NCBI GenBank assembly: GCA_033675265.1
Contig: JAUJYZ010000962.1
Location: 207,202 to 271,201, forward strand
DNA length: 64,000 bases
Source of the DNA: Actinostola sp. cb2023
Lineage: Eukaryota; Cnidaria; Anthozoa; Actiniaria; Actinostolidae
Direction: 5' to 3'
The stretch's first letter is position 1. Each line of letters begins with the position of its first letter. Shown here in pieces: positions 47,806 to 64,000 of the stretch. Below the pieces are notes generated by a model that was given only the letters and a program-made list of their open reading frames with translations, did no database searches and was not told the origin of the DNA. Made by a program: the position numbers and the translations under genes.

Positions 47806-48777
47806 ATGGAGCCGATCCTGGATGATTTGTGTACACAGCTTATCCATCTGGCTTCCGCCGAGTCCACACATGCCAATCGGCGGTCTCATCTTAAATCATA
47901 TCTCAAGTTTTGTAATACACAACACTATGTTGTTTTCCCAATACAACCGCTGGTTGCTTCTCGTTACGTAGCTTTTTTAGCCTATTACGGCCGCAAATAC
48001 GGCACAATCCAAAATCATATCGCAAGTTTGAAACATTTTCATCAATTACACGGTTTCACCCTGGGGTGGGACACTAACTTTCTTTTCGCTTTAACTTTGA
48101 AAGGTCTTAAGCGCTATGCGAGTAATTTTGTTAACCGGAAACAGGCTATTACGCCCCAGATGTTACACCAAATGTCGGCATGCTTAAAGCTGACCAGCCC
48201 GCTACATGCCGCGATGTGGTCGCTTTTTTTGGTAGCTTTCTTTTCGTTTTTGCGGAAATCAAATTTAGTCTTTAGCGACGCTTCCAACTCTACTAAGGTC
48301 CTTTTAGGCTCCGATTTAACATTCACGGAACACGGAGCGAGTCTGGCTATTAGAGAAACTAAGACTATCCAATTTAAGCAACGCAAGCTCTGCATACCTA
48401 TTCCAAGCATCTCAGGTTCTCGCTTGTGCCCGATTTCGGCCTTACGCAACCATTTGCTATTAAACAAAATAGCTCCACATCAACCACTTTTTTCAGTATT
48501 AAGCGCTCCCGGGTCATCGCACCCTATTACGTATTCAATGTTTTGTAGTTTTCTTAAGCAGTTGATATCAATTATAGGTCACGATCCCAGTGTTTTTTCC
48601 CCACATAGTTTTAGACGGGGAGGCGCGACTTTCGCTTTTGATTGCGGACTACCCGCGGAGTTTATCAAAATGCAAGGCGACTGGCGCAGCAACGCTTATC
48701 AGGTCTATCTAGAGTTGACAGATGCTCAAAAACACAGAGCTTCACAGAAAATGGCGCACAAAATTCATATGCTTTAG
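47806..48777 (+). CDS. Ngaro-like tyrosine recombinase
   Basis: 323 residues from ATG 47806 (GTGGGATGG context, purine at -3 and G at +4). It carries the tyrosine-recombinase residues: Arg in FFSFLRKSNLVF, the HxxR pair in SPHSFRRGGATFAF, and Trp with the nucleophile Tyr in GDWRSNAYQVYLEL. It integrates the circular DNA copy without a target duplication. Length and order fit an intact enzyme. Confidence 0.92.
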   Translation: MEPILDDLCTQLIHLASAESTHANRRSHLKSYLKFCNTQHYVVFPIQPLVASRYVAFLAYYGRKYGTIQNHIASLKHFHQLHGFTLGWDTNFLFALTLKGLKRYASNFVNRKQAITPQMLHQMSACLKLTSPLHAAMWSLFLVAFFSFLRKSNLVFSDASNSTKVLLGSDLTFTEHGASLAIRETKTIQFKQRKLCIPIPSISGSRLCPISALRNHLLLNKIAPHQPLFSVLSAPGSSHPITYSMFCSFLKQLISIIGHDPSVFSPHSFRRGGATFAFDCGLPAEFIKMQGDWRSNAYQVYLELTDAQKHRASQKMAHKIHML

Positions 48778-48898
48778 ACTTAGGCTACAGTAAACAACCT
48801 GTAATCGTTCTTTTTAAAATTACCAATTAGTTATTGTTCTTTAATACATCCATTTGTTTTATCCTCTAACCCCCCACTTACAACATCCGCTTGGGTTT

Positions 48899-49008
48899 GG
48901 CGTTGGAGTTTTATTGTACGTGAAGCATTACTACTGCACAGGCAGAACAATAAAGCTCCATTTTTGTCCCAACGCGTCTCTTGTATGTGTTCTGAGGGTA
49001 AAACAATT
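48899..49008 (+). repeat. Split direct repeat B1
   Basis: GGCGTTGGAGTTTTATTGTA to GGGTAAAACAATT, repeated at 49162-49271. It contains AATAAA (48949-48954), a candidate poly(A) signal. Confidence 0.95.
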
Positions 49009-49138
49009 GGTATATCATTACCTAGTAAGTGATGATAGGTAATTGTTAACTGATATCATATTGCTTTCTAACAGTCTGAGGCAGGTTATTTGACCTCAGT
49101 CGTAATCTCATGACATAGAGGACAACATCGGTTGTTTC
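49007..49138 (+). repeat. Split direct repeat A2
   Basis: Second copy of A1, directly abutting B1 at the shared TT. Confidence 0.95.
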
Positions 49139-49161
49139 ACCCATTACCCTCCCGCCCTTAA

Positions 49162-49271
49162 GGCGTTGGAGTTTTATTGTACGTGAAGCATTACTACTGC
49201 ACAGGCAGAACAATAAAGCTCCATTTTTGTCCCAACGCGTCTCTTGTATGTGTTCTGAGGGTAAAACAATT
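49162..49271 (+). repeat. Split direct repeat B2
   Basis: Second copy of B1; the right end of the element. Confidence 0.95.
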
Positions 49272-51056
49272 CTTTAACCCCTAACAGATCAATACCATAC
49301 ATAAAAGCACTGTTTGCAGGGTTTAGGATTTGAATACAATACTGTTGACATGTATCCTGGATACCTGGCAATTATACATATTTTAATACTATGCCTGGAT
49401 TTTCGTTTTCGACACCCTAAAAGATACCAAAGTAAGAGGGAGGTTCGTCATTTTCATTTCATACCCTAAAAGATCCCTATAATCACTTATTTTAACCCCT
49501 AAAAGATATGTTGAGCAATCCTGATACTCTTATACTGCAGTCAACCCCCCCGGCTACCCCCAACCACTTCAAAATGAATTTACAATATTTCAAAGAACAA
49601 CAAGTTTAATAGAGCAAATGTACAAATGTAGTTCCTTGAAGAACACAACAATAATTCTTGTCTGCTATAAGTATGCTCTACATTTTATTGAAACAATAAT
49701 TTAATTGTATAACCATTATGTCCCTGACGATGGGTCAAAGACCTGAAAGCTTGGAGTAAATTTGTACAAGCTCTCAAAAGCGTACACGAAACGTCTTTAT
49801 ATGATATAAGTATACTGCATTCAGAAATGTACTGTACAAAGGTTTGATTGGCACATCTCCAAGCCCTGCAGACTGCCAACAAAAGGGGTGATTGAAATAC
49901 ATACTTCCCTTGAATAAACACGGCCCCATCAAATATTAAATCTCTCTTTTTTGCTGGTAATAATCACCCTGCATGTGGAAACACAAGCAAGGGAACTCCC
50001 CTATATAAGCTATACCGGGATGACTGTGCCAACAAGCAAGGTTCTCAAATAAGCACCTCTGTTATACTTACCGCCCCCTAAGAAGTAACTTTGTGAAAAG
50101 TACCCCTCTCTAAATAACTGTCCCCAATAGATCTATGGCCACTTCCAAAAGTATTACAGGCAAACAGCTTGCAGTACTTACCCACCCACCAATAAACAGC
50201 ACGTACCCACCTACCCCAAAACCACTAAGCTGCGGTATTGCAGAAAAATTATGCAAATTAAGGAAATTGACACAACTATGTTCGTCATTTTCTAATAAAT
50301 TCACTGAGCTTGCATAATTTTTCCACAATACCATGCTTCCCTCCCCAAAACATAATAAGCACCCAGGCTTCTAAATATAGCATTCACGGTACACATCGAC
50401 CAAGACTTCTGGCCTGGGTTTCTAAAGGCTGAAATAAATTCTGCCACTGTAATAAATCCCAGTCCATTAAATGAGAGATTCATTTTGATAAACATTACTT
50501 TAAAATTTCATATCCTGTTGATTATTAATTCTCATTCATCCTTTCAGAAAATGCTTCTTACCCTCCTGGTCTAGGGATATGAGAAAAGGATTTAGCTGCT
50601 GTGTAAATATTTGTTTGGGGGAGGGGAGGGAAGGGAAGGGGAGGGAAGGGGGATGGATAAAACCTTAATTCCAATTCCATTTGTTGACAAAAAGAACTGC
50701 AACTCACTACTGTTCCCACACAAAAACGACACAACAGCTTCTCAATTACTTTAGTAAATAACACAAAATTCGCCATCAATGAAACTGACTTAAATACCCA
50801 AACGACAGAATACTACATGTAAAAAGTATCATTGCTGTGCTTATTACTAGTGTACATGTAGGTGATAAAACAATATACAAGTACTCTCCCTTTACATAAT
50901 TGTACACAACAGTAATCATGTCCCAAAGATTGGAGATTGTACAAGTTTATATCTTGCAGCTTTATTAGCCTGTATGTTATTTCGAGTTTGAAGAGTAAAA
51001 ATGCTTTCATTTGTAGCAGTAAAATTGTTTAATTAAATTAGTTACTATGTATTTAG
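49272..51056. other. Spacer, nothing coding recognised
   Basis: CCCTAAAAGAT words at 49420-49510 resemble the DNA flanking the Ngaro element at 44825-44840. A G-rich stretch (GGGGAGGGAAGGGAAGG) is at 50617-50655. No ASF1 exon was found. Confidence 0.5.
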
Positions 51057-51060
51057 TTAA

Positions 51061-51460
51061 AGTGCCTATGAAACGAAAAAACAGACCCCGTTTTTATTTG
51101 CTACTACGAAAGTTTACTATTTGCTTGTTTACATGGCGTTAATAAAAAGTGAATTGAGCTACGGGAACATTTTTTATTTCACGCACGAAGTTGGGCATTT
51201 TGGGTTTCAAAGTGCGATAATTCCCGCTCGGTCAAACAAAAGAAATGTGACATCATAAGTTGTGCAAACAAAGGCATGCACAACTTATGACGTCACTGAG
51301 CCATTGTCAAGGGCCCAGTCTCTTATCACACATTATGGTTGAAAATGATAATTTTCGAACCGCGAAAAGAAAATGTTCGCACGTTCAAAGTTTCAGAGAA
51401 AGACCAAACAACAATAATGTACAATAAAACAAGGATCGACATTTCCGTTTCATAGGCACT
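51061..51460. mobile_element. 400-bp TTAA MITE
   Basis: TTAA at 51057-51060 and 51461-51464. Inverted ends AGTGCCTATGAAACG / CGTTTCATAGGCACT, with the match weak farther in. It is a non-autonomous piggyBac- or Kolobok-type element. Confidence 0.85.
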
Positions 51461-51688
51461 TTAAACTACAAATATAACAGCTGCTGTTATACTACATTGT
51501 GTCTCAGTAATGCATACAAATGCATCAGTGTATTATATGTTCATATATACATATCATTTCATTTCAGTCATCCCAGTTGATATGAAATTTTGTCACTCGC
51601 GGTTCTGAGACTAGAATGTTTCTTTGTAACTGCAACAAATCATATTAGTTATGACTATTAGTAAATAGTTTTAAAAATACCATAAATA

Positions 51689-52680
51689 TAGCCTGCTTTC
51701 AGGATCTCTTATGAGAGCCTGCATGGATGCTTGAGAGCTGTCGATATATGCCCCATATACGCTTGATTAACCTCACGTCACAAGTAGCCAATCAAATATA
51801 AGCTCCATGTAAACACACAATTTGATAATTGAGAACACGAGGTCCCAGATTTAGTGATTGTTACTGTATTATTATTATTGTCATTCATGAATGAAACTTC
51901 GAAAAAAATTATCACTGACAAACCATGTACAGTAAAAAGGTAATGACTTTTGCCATTTGTTCAAATGCAGTTTCCTCAAACAAGGATATATATTTCTCAG
52001 TACATGAAGGTACCAGTGGGAGGATATATTAGCTTCACTATGCGAGGCAGTTGATCTTACTGTACAAGTCATCTGAGTCATGAGATCGGTTTTGTAACCC
52101 TTGTGCCAGGAAGATAAGAACTCTGAAAGATCTTTAGTATAAATTGTAGCCCGCTAACTGAGCACCTACTGACTAAGAAAATGTAGCCCAACAGCACCAC
52201 GTAGAAAACGGCTACCTACTACAATTTCAAATTCCACGCCAGATACAAGTCAAGAGGATTTGTAGGTTATCTCGAAAGTCAATATTTAAGCTTAATATGT
52301 GACAAACTGAAGAGGTCAAGTCATGATATTGATTCCAAATCCCATTGGCAAAATAGCTAAGACGTCTAACCCCTGTAGCAGAGCACTAACTGCTTCTTCT
52401 TGTTTGGGTTTGACATGTAGATTAAATATGGACGCATTGCTTTCTTGTAATTCTAATACTCTTATGATTTATTTCATGTTTGACACGACTGACACATGTA
52501 ACCTTTCAGCCAATGAGAAATGTCCGTTCGGGGCCAAACAGCATGCATTGACATCTCTCAAGCGTCCATGCAGGCTCTCCTTCCCTGCTGTCCCCCCTCC
52601 CTTTTCCCGTCCCGCCTCCCTTTTCCCCTCTCCCCTCTTACCAAAATTGTCCTCATGTAAGAGAGCCTGAAAGCAGGCTA
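51689..52680. mobile_element. 992-bp MULE-like element carrying a gene fragment
   Basis: CCATAAATA (9 bp) occurs at 51680-51688 and 52681-52689. Inverted ends TAGCCTGCTTTCAGG / CCTGAAAGCAGGCTA are followed by a second inverted block (GAGAGCCTGCATGGATGCTT, left; complement near 52555-52580, right), with a pyrimidine-rich insert between the blocks on the right. Nine-base duplications are typical of Mutator-like elements. Inside is a RecQ-helicase fragment. Confidence 0.68.
52324..52470 (-). pseudogene. RecQ-type helicase fragment captured in the MULE-like element
   Basis: The minus frame reads FNLHVKPKQEEAVSALLQGL and DVLAILPMGFGINIMT. This is motif 0 plus the Walker A region of RecQ-like helicases (typical LKPEQ...ILPTGFGKS). 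The Walker Lys-Ser is lost and the frame stops at 52321. Confidence 0.65.
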
Positions 52681-52689
52681 CCATAAATA

Positions 52690-52876
52690 CAGTTGAACCT
52701 CTAGTTGCGACCACTCTCGTAACTGACCACCTCTCCTAAGCGACCAGTTATCCAAAACACCAAAAGTTCAGTTCCAAGTCAAATGACTAATGTTGGAAAC
52801 TCTCGTAAGCGACTGCCTCTCGTAAGCGACCACAAAACTTGACATTTTCAGTTATCGCTTATGGGAGGTTCAACTG
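52690..52876. mobile_element. 187-bp pogo/Tc1-type MITE
   Basis: TA at 52688-52689 and 52877-52878. Inverted ends CAGTTGAACCTC / GAGGTTCAACTG. The interior has repeated CTCGTAAGCGAC. It inserted in the TA of the right target duplication of the 51689-52680 element, so it came later. Confidence 0.85.
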
Positions 52877-52961
52877 TATTTGAAAGGGATTGATAATTCA
52901 ATTTAGCCAAAAACAACAAGGATTTGGTAAAGCTATCAAATAAATGTACAAAACATCCCAC

Positions 52962-58859
<5,898 letters not shown>

Positions 58860-61050
58860 AGCAAATTGTACAAGTTCAAAGGGGAAGTCTTCAAACTAAA
58901 CGGCGATGAAATGAACGAGTTTTCAAGATATCATGATCACAAAATGGCGCGAAACCAGCCAAATATGCAAATCGCATGCGCTAGATACTAGTTCTCCACG
59001 GACTCAGCGGACGATAAAACGGGAGTAAAACGTGCTAGACACTTTAATATATATATAGCACTCAGTTGACGTAAGTATTCATATCGACTCTGAACAAATC
59101 ACAACATTTTATTTCTATGAAGACATTTATTTTAAAAATACATGAGAAAAAACCGGGAAAAAACACTATTGCGCACGGGCTTCCTGTGCTATCAATGTCG
59201 AGGAAAGACTGATACTAATAAATCTTGCAATGCATTTTGGGACATAACTCCACATGTCACATGATCGAGGTTGGAGTTGTGTTGGATTTTGCCTGAAAAA
59301 AGCTGAACTTTGAGCAAGATTGTGTCACTTATATTGGGATTCCCAGGTTAGAAATGTTGGTAATTGCGCTATTCTTGTTTTTGTGCTATAATAGTGACAT
59401 TTAGAGCCGAAAAAAAGACATTATTGCAAGGATATCGACAGACATATCGACACGAAACCCTTCGAAGCGCGCGTCACTGCAAACTAACTGACGTTTCTTG
59501 TTGTACCGCTTGAAGCGAAACTTCCAACATTTCACAGATGAATTTGTTAACTAGTTGCCTATCTTGCTGTGGTTATAACCTACAATACACAAACCAGGCG
59601 GTGTGCGCGCTCCGATCGCTCCGTCGCGGATGTTTCTTGAAATAAGAGTCATTTGTGTACATCACGGTATGAAAACAAATTCTGTTTGAGCTCAAATAAA
59701 TAGCCTGAAAAATAACAATTCAACTAGAATGACAAGGAAAATCCCACATTTTCTTTAAATATCGACTCTAAGCTTTATTTCAGCACAAATTTGATAAACT
59801 AACGCCGTCTGGGAAGCCTGTCAAGCGGATGTCGGCTCTGTGCGTCACTTCGGCCCCACAAAACACAATTTTCATCTCGGTAAAAGAGGGGCATGGAATG
59901 GGGAGCGTTGGTGAGCGTTTATATACACTGAAAGAACAACTCTTGCTGAACACTACACAGTCTTCAAAAGCTTCATTTGTTGCAAAATTAAGAGAAAATC
60001 ATCCCACTAAAAATCCGTCGTCAAATTACACGTGTGTGACTCTAAAGCCCGATGGTCGTTTCGCCCGGAGTCGATTCGCCCGGAATCAAAGTCGTTTCGC
60101 CCGGACATTTTTATTCATTTGAATGTCTTGGTAAAGATAGGTTAAAACGTATTTGTTCATTTAAATAACTTGGTAAGATAAGTTAAAACGTATTTGTCTA
60201 GTTTTCCGATTAATGAGCGCGGATTTTATAGATGTTCGATTTCAGCCAAATCAAGGTTCGTTCCTGCAACACTATGTCTTCTTTTCCGGACTCGGTGCAT
60301 TTCATGTAATTCATATTTCAGAAATTCATAAACTAGAAATGTTTTGTCGATCAAGTGAATGTTTCTAAACTAGTTTTGCCACGAACACTAGGCCCTGCGC
60401 ACGGAGTTGGTGTACAACGTGAAATCACGAATTTTAAAGCTTAAATTTGTTTAGAAAATGCTCTAGTTTTTGTGTTATAAACAGGGCAAATAACTTCCAC
60501 TCGTCCGCTCGTCTGAGACGAGTAGTTTTTACTTCGGACAACTAGATTTCCCAAAGCACTCGTCCGACCGGACGAGTAAAACGTACTGCATACAATATAA
60601 GCTACTATTCTCGGCTTTAGGTTTTGCAACTCTTTTGAATCGACATCCCTCGTATTAACGTGAGAAAAAAAAACCAATTATTTACCTCGATCATTCGGGT
60701 CATGTCGGGTTTGACTTGTACTTGTAGCATGCTTTGCATCACGTAACTGCCGTAAACCAGGCAATAGCCAAGAAGGGCCTAGATGTGAAAATGTTAAATG
60801 TTTAAAAAAATTGAGCAGGAATCCGTTTTTGTCCGACAAGGAAGGTGAAGTGACAACCACGTTGGTTGACAATGTCCATCTCCAGTCTGGAAATGTGGAA
60901 GGTATGAAAACTGCCAATATTTTGGTTCCGTTATTAAAGTTAACACACTTTATGCGCCTAGAGCCGTTCTGTATCAGGCGCTCTATAAATGCATATTGTT
61001 ATTATTATTACACATCAATGCACATTGTTCAAATGTAAGAATAGTAAATA
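58860..61050. other. Upstream region of ASF1; no gene recognised
   Basis: It must hold the ASF1 promoter, but no clear TATA or initiator was picked out. A CGTTTCGCCCGGA repeat (three copies) is at 60056-60115. Two related AAGATARGTTAAAACGTATTTG blocks are at 60135 and 60175. Short open frames here look accidental. Confidence 0.45.
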
Positions 61051-61054
61051 AACA

Positions 61055-61210
61055 TTGCTTTACTTAAATGATGACGATTTTGAATCACTTCTCCGACTCT
61101 GTCTGACGAGCGACGTAATCCTGATCGGAGATAAAGGCTATACCCAGAAGACTGGACTCGCCATGGGGAACAACCTTGCCCCTGCACTAGCAATTCTACC
61201 AAACCATTAT
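61055..61210 (+). pseudogene. Reverse-transcriptase scrap
   Basis: The frame reads DVILIGDKGYTQKTGLAMGN and NLAPALAI. The YxQxxGxAMGxxLAPxLA signature is RT motif B of Penelope-like or related retroelements. Only this motif is left; no catalytic motif follows. Confidence 0.6.
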
Positions 61211-61702
61211 GTACATCCGGGTTACCATGAGATGCGCACGCACCGCCGTGGATCAGTGCACTTATCTTCGCCGTGGTAAAGGTCGGTTCTCGCCGATTAT
61301 CCCGTTTTTTGCTTCGCCTTCTTCCTTCTTTAGGTAAGTATTAGATTTTTTCCGTTAATAGGAGTTTAGTGAACGTGTTTGCTATCTCCTCGATAATGTT
61401 TAGGCCTACAGTGGCCGACATTTGTGCTGGTTTGTCGTGTGACAACAGCCGAGTCGATCTTGAATGCAGTTGGTTTTAAGGCTGTACGTGTCTTGACCGC
61501 AAAATACTGCAAAGTATAACGTGTTATACTTATGGACCTTCATATTTACATGAAGGAGCGATAGGATTTTATTCCTTCGCAAAATAGTGTACAACGTGCT
61601 TGTACATCGTGTTTGAGGTCACGTAGTGAACCTCGTGCAAATTGTGCTTCGTGATGCATGACTGTCACCCTAATTAATTCATCCTCGCTTGGTTTTAGTA
61701 CA

Positions 61703-62435
61703 ATGGCTGACAGCGAGGATAAATCGGAGCAGAATACGACTCTCACAGAATTAAAAACTCTAATGGCTTCTACGTTAGCAGAGTTTAAAAGTGACTTCCT
61801 TGGGCGTATTGATGAATCTATTGCGCAAGTCTATCGCGACTTCGAGGTTGAAGATCAATCTGAACACGAACATGACGATGGAAGCGCTGAAGTTGAGGCG
61901 AGAATTGACAGTTTCGTCCAGGCTTCAAACCAAACCTCAGAACCTGCTGAGGCAAGTGCTGGGAGCTCAGAATTCAAGTTGTTCGCAGAGCAATTTTCCA
62001 CTTCGGAAAAAAACATCTCCAGCCATTGACAAGAACCTGTGCAATATCGTCATGGACCTCCTCAAGGAGAGACTTCCCAAGGAGAAACTGGCACAAATTC
62101 AAGAAAAGTACTTAAGGCCGGAGAACTGTGCCAACCTTGTGGCCCCAAAAGTCAACAAACAAGTCTGGTCACAGCTTAAACCAGACACAAAGAACACAGA
62201 TTCTTCCTTGCAAAAGCTTCAATCATCGATGTTGTCTGCTTTGTATGCAATTCTGGAAGTTTGTAACAACATGTCCAAGACCAAGGCTTCTAATGATAAC
62301 CTGACAAGCCTTACTCATGCAGCTGTCCTGATGTTATCAGCCAACAGGGAGCTCAATGTTAAGCGCAGGGATTTAAAACCATCTGAAAATCTTTCTCTGG
62401 TCATAATTTTCAGTCAGTTACAGCTGAAGATTTGA
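61703..62435 (+). pseudogene. Gag-like protein of a retroelement, frameshifted at an A7 run
   Basis: ATG 61703 opens MADSEDKSEQNTTLTELKTL, an acidic N-terminus. At the A run near 62006-62014 the frame must change to continue with TSPAIDKNLCNIVMDLLKER, LPKEKLAQIQEKYLRPENCA, VNKQVWSQLKP and ANRELNVKRRDLKP. This central domain recurs in cnidarian retroelement-linked proteins of DIRS/gag type as I remember them. After 62400 the expected tail is lost. It could be a decayed gag, or a frame change could be programmed at the A run. Confidence 0.55.
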
Positions 62436-63088
62436 GATCTAAGTTTCAAAGCTCAAAAACTAAAATATAAACGAAAATACCGTAAAGAATGTTCCGAGGT
62501 GACAGGCGAGTAATTTGCATATATTAGTTGTCACCTTTAGGTTTGTCTAGATTGAAGTTGAAGCACAAACATTTTGTGAACTATTTGCAGTAAAAAAACC
62601 ATATTTATGATATCATTATTCAAATGCTAGTTTTGGAGATATATTTGGCCAAAATTATGTTCTTGTGTTGAGAATGTGTGACACAAGTCACAGCCGTACG
62701 GAAGCCGTAGCGCTAATTACAGTCCGTGGGTATAAACCTTTTTCGCTGCTTTTTTACATTGTAAAATGGTTGTTTTCTTGACTGCGTGCATTCTACAATA
62801 AATATATGTTATAAAATAATCAATCCGTACAGTTAACGAACTTTCAATAACGAAACATTTCCCACTGCTAAACATTGTAAACAACAACATCGGCGGTATC
62901 GCCGCATCGGTATTACGGATTATGTAAATGTTCGGTGATCCAACCAAACTTTCTCTTTTCTTTATGAAACAAAGACCAAACAAAGGACTGTAGGTGCGTG
63001 TACTACACTCAGATGAGTGTAGTTGTGAGTGTACTACTCTCAAATTACACGCACACGCATGTTAAGATACTTCTGACCAGTACTGTAC
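62436..63088. other. Spacer, nothing recognised
   Basis: No credible exon or repeat structure seen, apart from the short inverted ACTCAGATGAGTGT near 63008. Confidence 0.45.
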
Positions 63089-63360
63089 CTCTGCTGGGTG
63101 ATTGTGGCTTCTAAGTCCTGTAGTGAACACTTCTCCTGTCTGGTTGACTGTGGCCTTACAATAGTTCCCTTTTGGTCTTATAGTACATTGCCAGTATGTC
63201 GATAGCTTTCCACGTTCCTTTACATTGTACGAATAACCAAGCGAGTCAAGGAGTTTAACCTTTCTCCGCTTGGTGCATTCCTCTACAATGTGGTAATGGA
63301 CTTGGATGTCCCCAAGAGCAAGTACGTCTGCAATAGCAGGTTCATCTAGGGATGGTTCTT
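63089..63360 (-). CDS. FLYWCH zinc-finger exon
   Basis: Minus-strand exon with acceptor TTATAG (63361-63362) and donor GTACAG. It encodes VHYHIVEECTKRRKVKLLDS, LGYSYNVKERGKLSTYWQCT, IRPKGNYCKATVNQTGEVFT and TGLRSHNHPAE. The WxC, second Cys and HxH ligands with the aromatic GYSY segment make a complete FLYWCH finger. FLYWCH domains occur in transcription regulators and in Mutator-like transposases, so it may be a host gene or a transposon piece. No neighbouring exon was found in the last 640 bases, so the rest probably lies outside. Confidence 0.7.
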
Positions 63361-64000
63361 CTATAAGGGATGGCAGTTCAACCGGTTTCCACCATTAATA
63401 TTTAGAACCAAAGAGATTTAAAAAGAAAGCTTTCATTGAAGGCTTTGATCTAGCTGTCTAACGATTTGTAGAGTGATTTTTTTGATGGCAAATTTGCTGA
63501 AGCCGCTGTTCGATTGTGGTACGATAATTGAAGGAAGACAGAAGGAGTTGACATGAAGCTTTCAGCTCCGTGAGTGGTAAATGTAACGCTATAGTACATT
63601 AAAATGAAAGTATATATCACAATATTTCGTGTGGTATGAGGAAAATGAGTAGCCTGAAAATCAGCCGCCTCCTCTGGGTCAAAAATTTCCCCGAGTGAGA
63701 CGTCTGAACTCCGAAGTCGATAATCGTGTTCAGTGACATCATCTAATTTATGTAAATGTTAGAATGTCAACACTTGAGGCTTGACTTAGAAATAAAGACA
63801 GACCGGTATTAGGACAAAGTTATGTTTGTAAATATTGTTGATAGCTAGTAGACAGTGAAACACCTTAGAATATACGAAAATTATCGAAATTTAAAATAAT
63901 AGTCGAGACAAAATCGTATCAGTCGTACTGACGTATCCCCAAAATCTATGTTCAAATATCAACGCCAAACTGAAAGACAATCAGTATGCGAAGGACTAGT
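63361..64000. other. Right edge, nothing recognised
   Basis: No open frame of note and no repeat structure seen. Confidence 0.4.

Larger units (their letters stand above)
44857..49271 (+). mobile_element. Ngaro/PAT-type tyrosine-recombinase retrotransposon (4.4 kb)
   Basis: The layout is A1 (44857-44988), gag-like frame, RT-RNase H frame, tyrosine recombinase frame, then B1 (48899-49008), A2 (49007-49138) and B2 (49162-49271). Split direct repeats of this order are diagnostic of Ngaro and PAT-like elements; DIRS1 proper has inverted ends. There is no target duplication, as expected for recombinase-mediated insertion. Both copies of A and B look nearly identical and the three frames are long, so the insertion is young and may be active. 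It lies downstream of the visible ASF1 exons. Confidence 0.9.

Noticed and set aside
59829..60122. 97-residue plus frame upstream of ASF1
   Set aside because: It runs into the CGTTTCGCCCGGA repeat and has no recognisable domain; too weak to call a gene.

Overview
This is a metazoan nuclear genome window, most likely from a cnidarian and probably an anthozoan (inference). Genes have many small GT-AG exons. Conserved animal housekeeping genes are embedded in very repeat-rich, AT-rich DNA. The DNA is full of THAP, FLYWCH, Crypton, tyrosine-recombinase and XPG-like transposon families typical of invertebrates, and ACATGTA-type words recur in the repeats. There is no sign of a bacterial or organellar origin.

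Three host genes lie head to tail on the minus strand. (1) A TUBGCP6-like gene (gamma-tubulin complex component 6) occupies 697-28618 as 21 phase-compatible exons, including one 2.8-kb exon with 71-residue GHPTDSS repeats. Its extreme C-terminus lies beyond the left edge, and its N-terminal ~450 residues are not found. (2) An EIF2D-like (ligatin) gene is represented by its first five exons (40061 down to 31551); its remaining exons are not found. (3) An ASF1-like histone chaperone gene has exons 1-3 at 58859, 55917 and 53138; its last exon is not found. The missing 3' half of EIF2D and missing 5' end of GCP6 should both fall at 28.6-31.6 kb, which is almost entirely one 22-bp satellite array. 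This is either a real rearrangement or an assembly join inside the satellite.

Mobile DNA fills the introns and spacers. The GCP6 intron at 2.07-13.7 kb holds a 10.86-kb TTAA-flanked element with a THAP protein remnant. Nested in it is a ~6.0-kb element with 3-bp (GTA) or 5-bp (AGTAT) target duplications, whose broken ~1500-residue gene ends in an XPG/FEN1-like nuclease region and a Cys-rich tail (Academ-like). A near-intact tyrosine-recombinase retrotransposon of Ngaro/PAT type lies at 44857-49271, with split direct repeats A1...B1-A2-B2. Its gag and RT-RNase H frames are in phase and separated only by one UGA followed by CUA. A 992-bp element at 51.7-52.7 kb has a 9-bp target duplication and carries a RecQ-helicase fragment. 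Several MITE/foldback elements have recognisable target duplications (TTAA, TA, CGTATT).

Tandem repeats are extreme: 23-bp (10.9 kb), ATT (12.2 kb), AAT (23.9 kb), GGAAGA (25.3 kb), 22-bp (29.0-31.5 kb), 28-bp (32.0-33.2 kb), 16-bp (33.7-34.8 kb), 26-bp (40.6 kb), 19-bp (42.9-43.8 kb), a ~50-bp array (43.8-44.1 kb) and an ATT/ATG array (53.5 kb). The right end (56-64 kb) has an unrecognised plus-strand small gene, a reverse-transcriptase scrap, a frameshifted gag-like gene and a FLYWCH zinc-finger exon. Exon coordinates were read by eye from splice sites and protein similarity recalled from memory, and may be off by a base or two.
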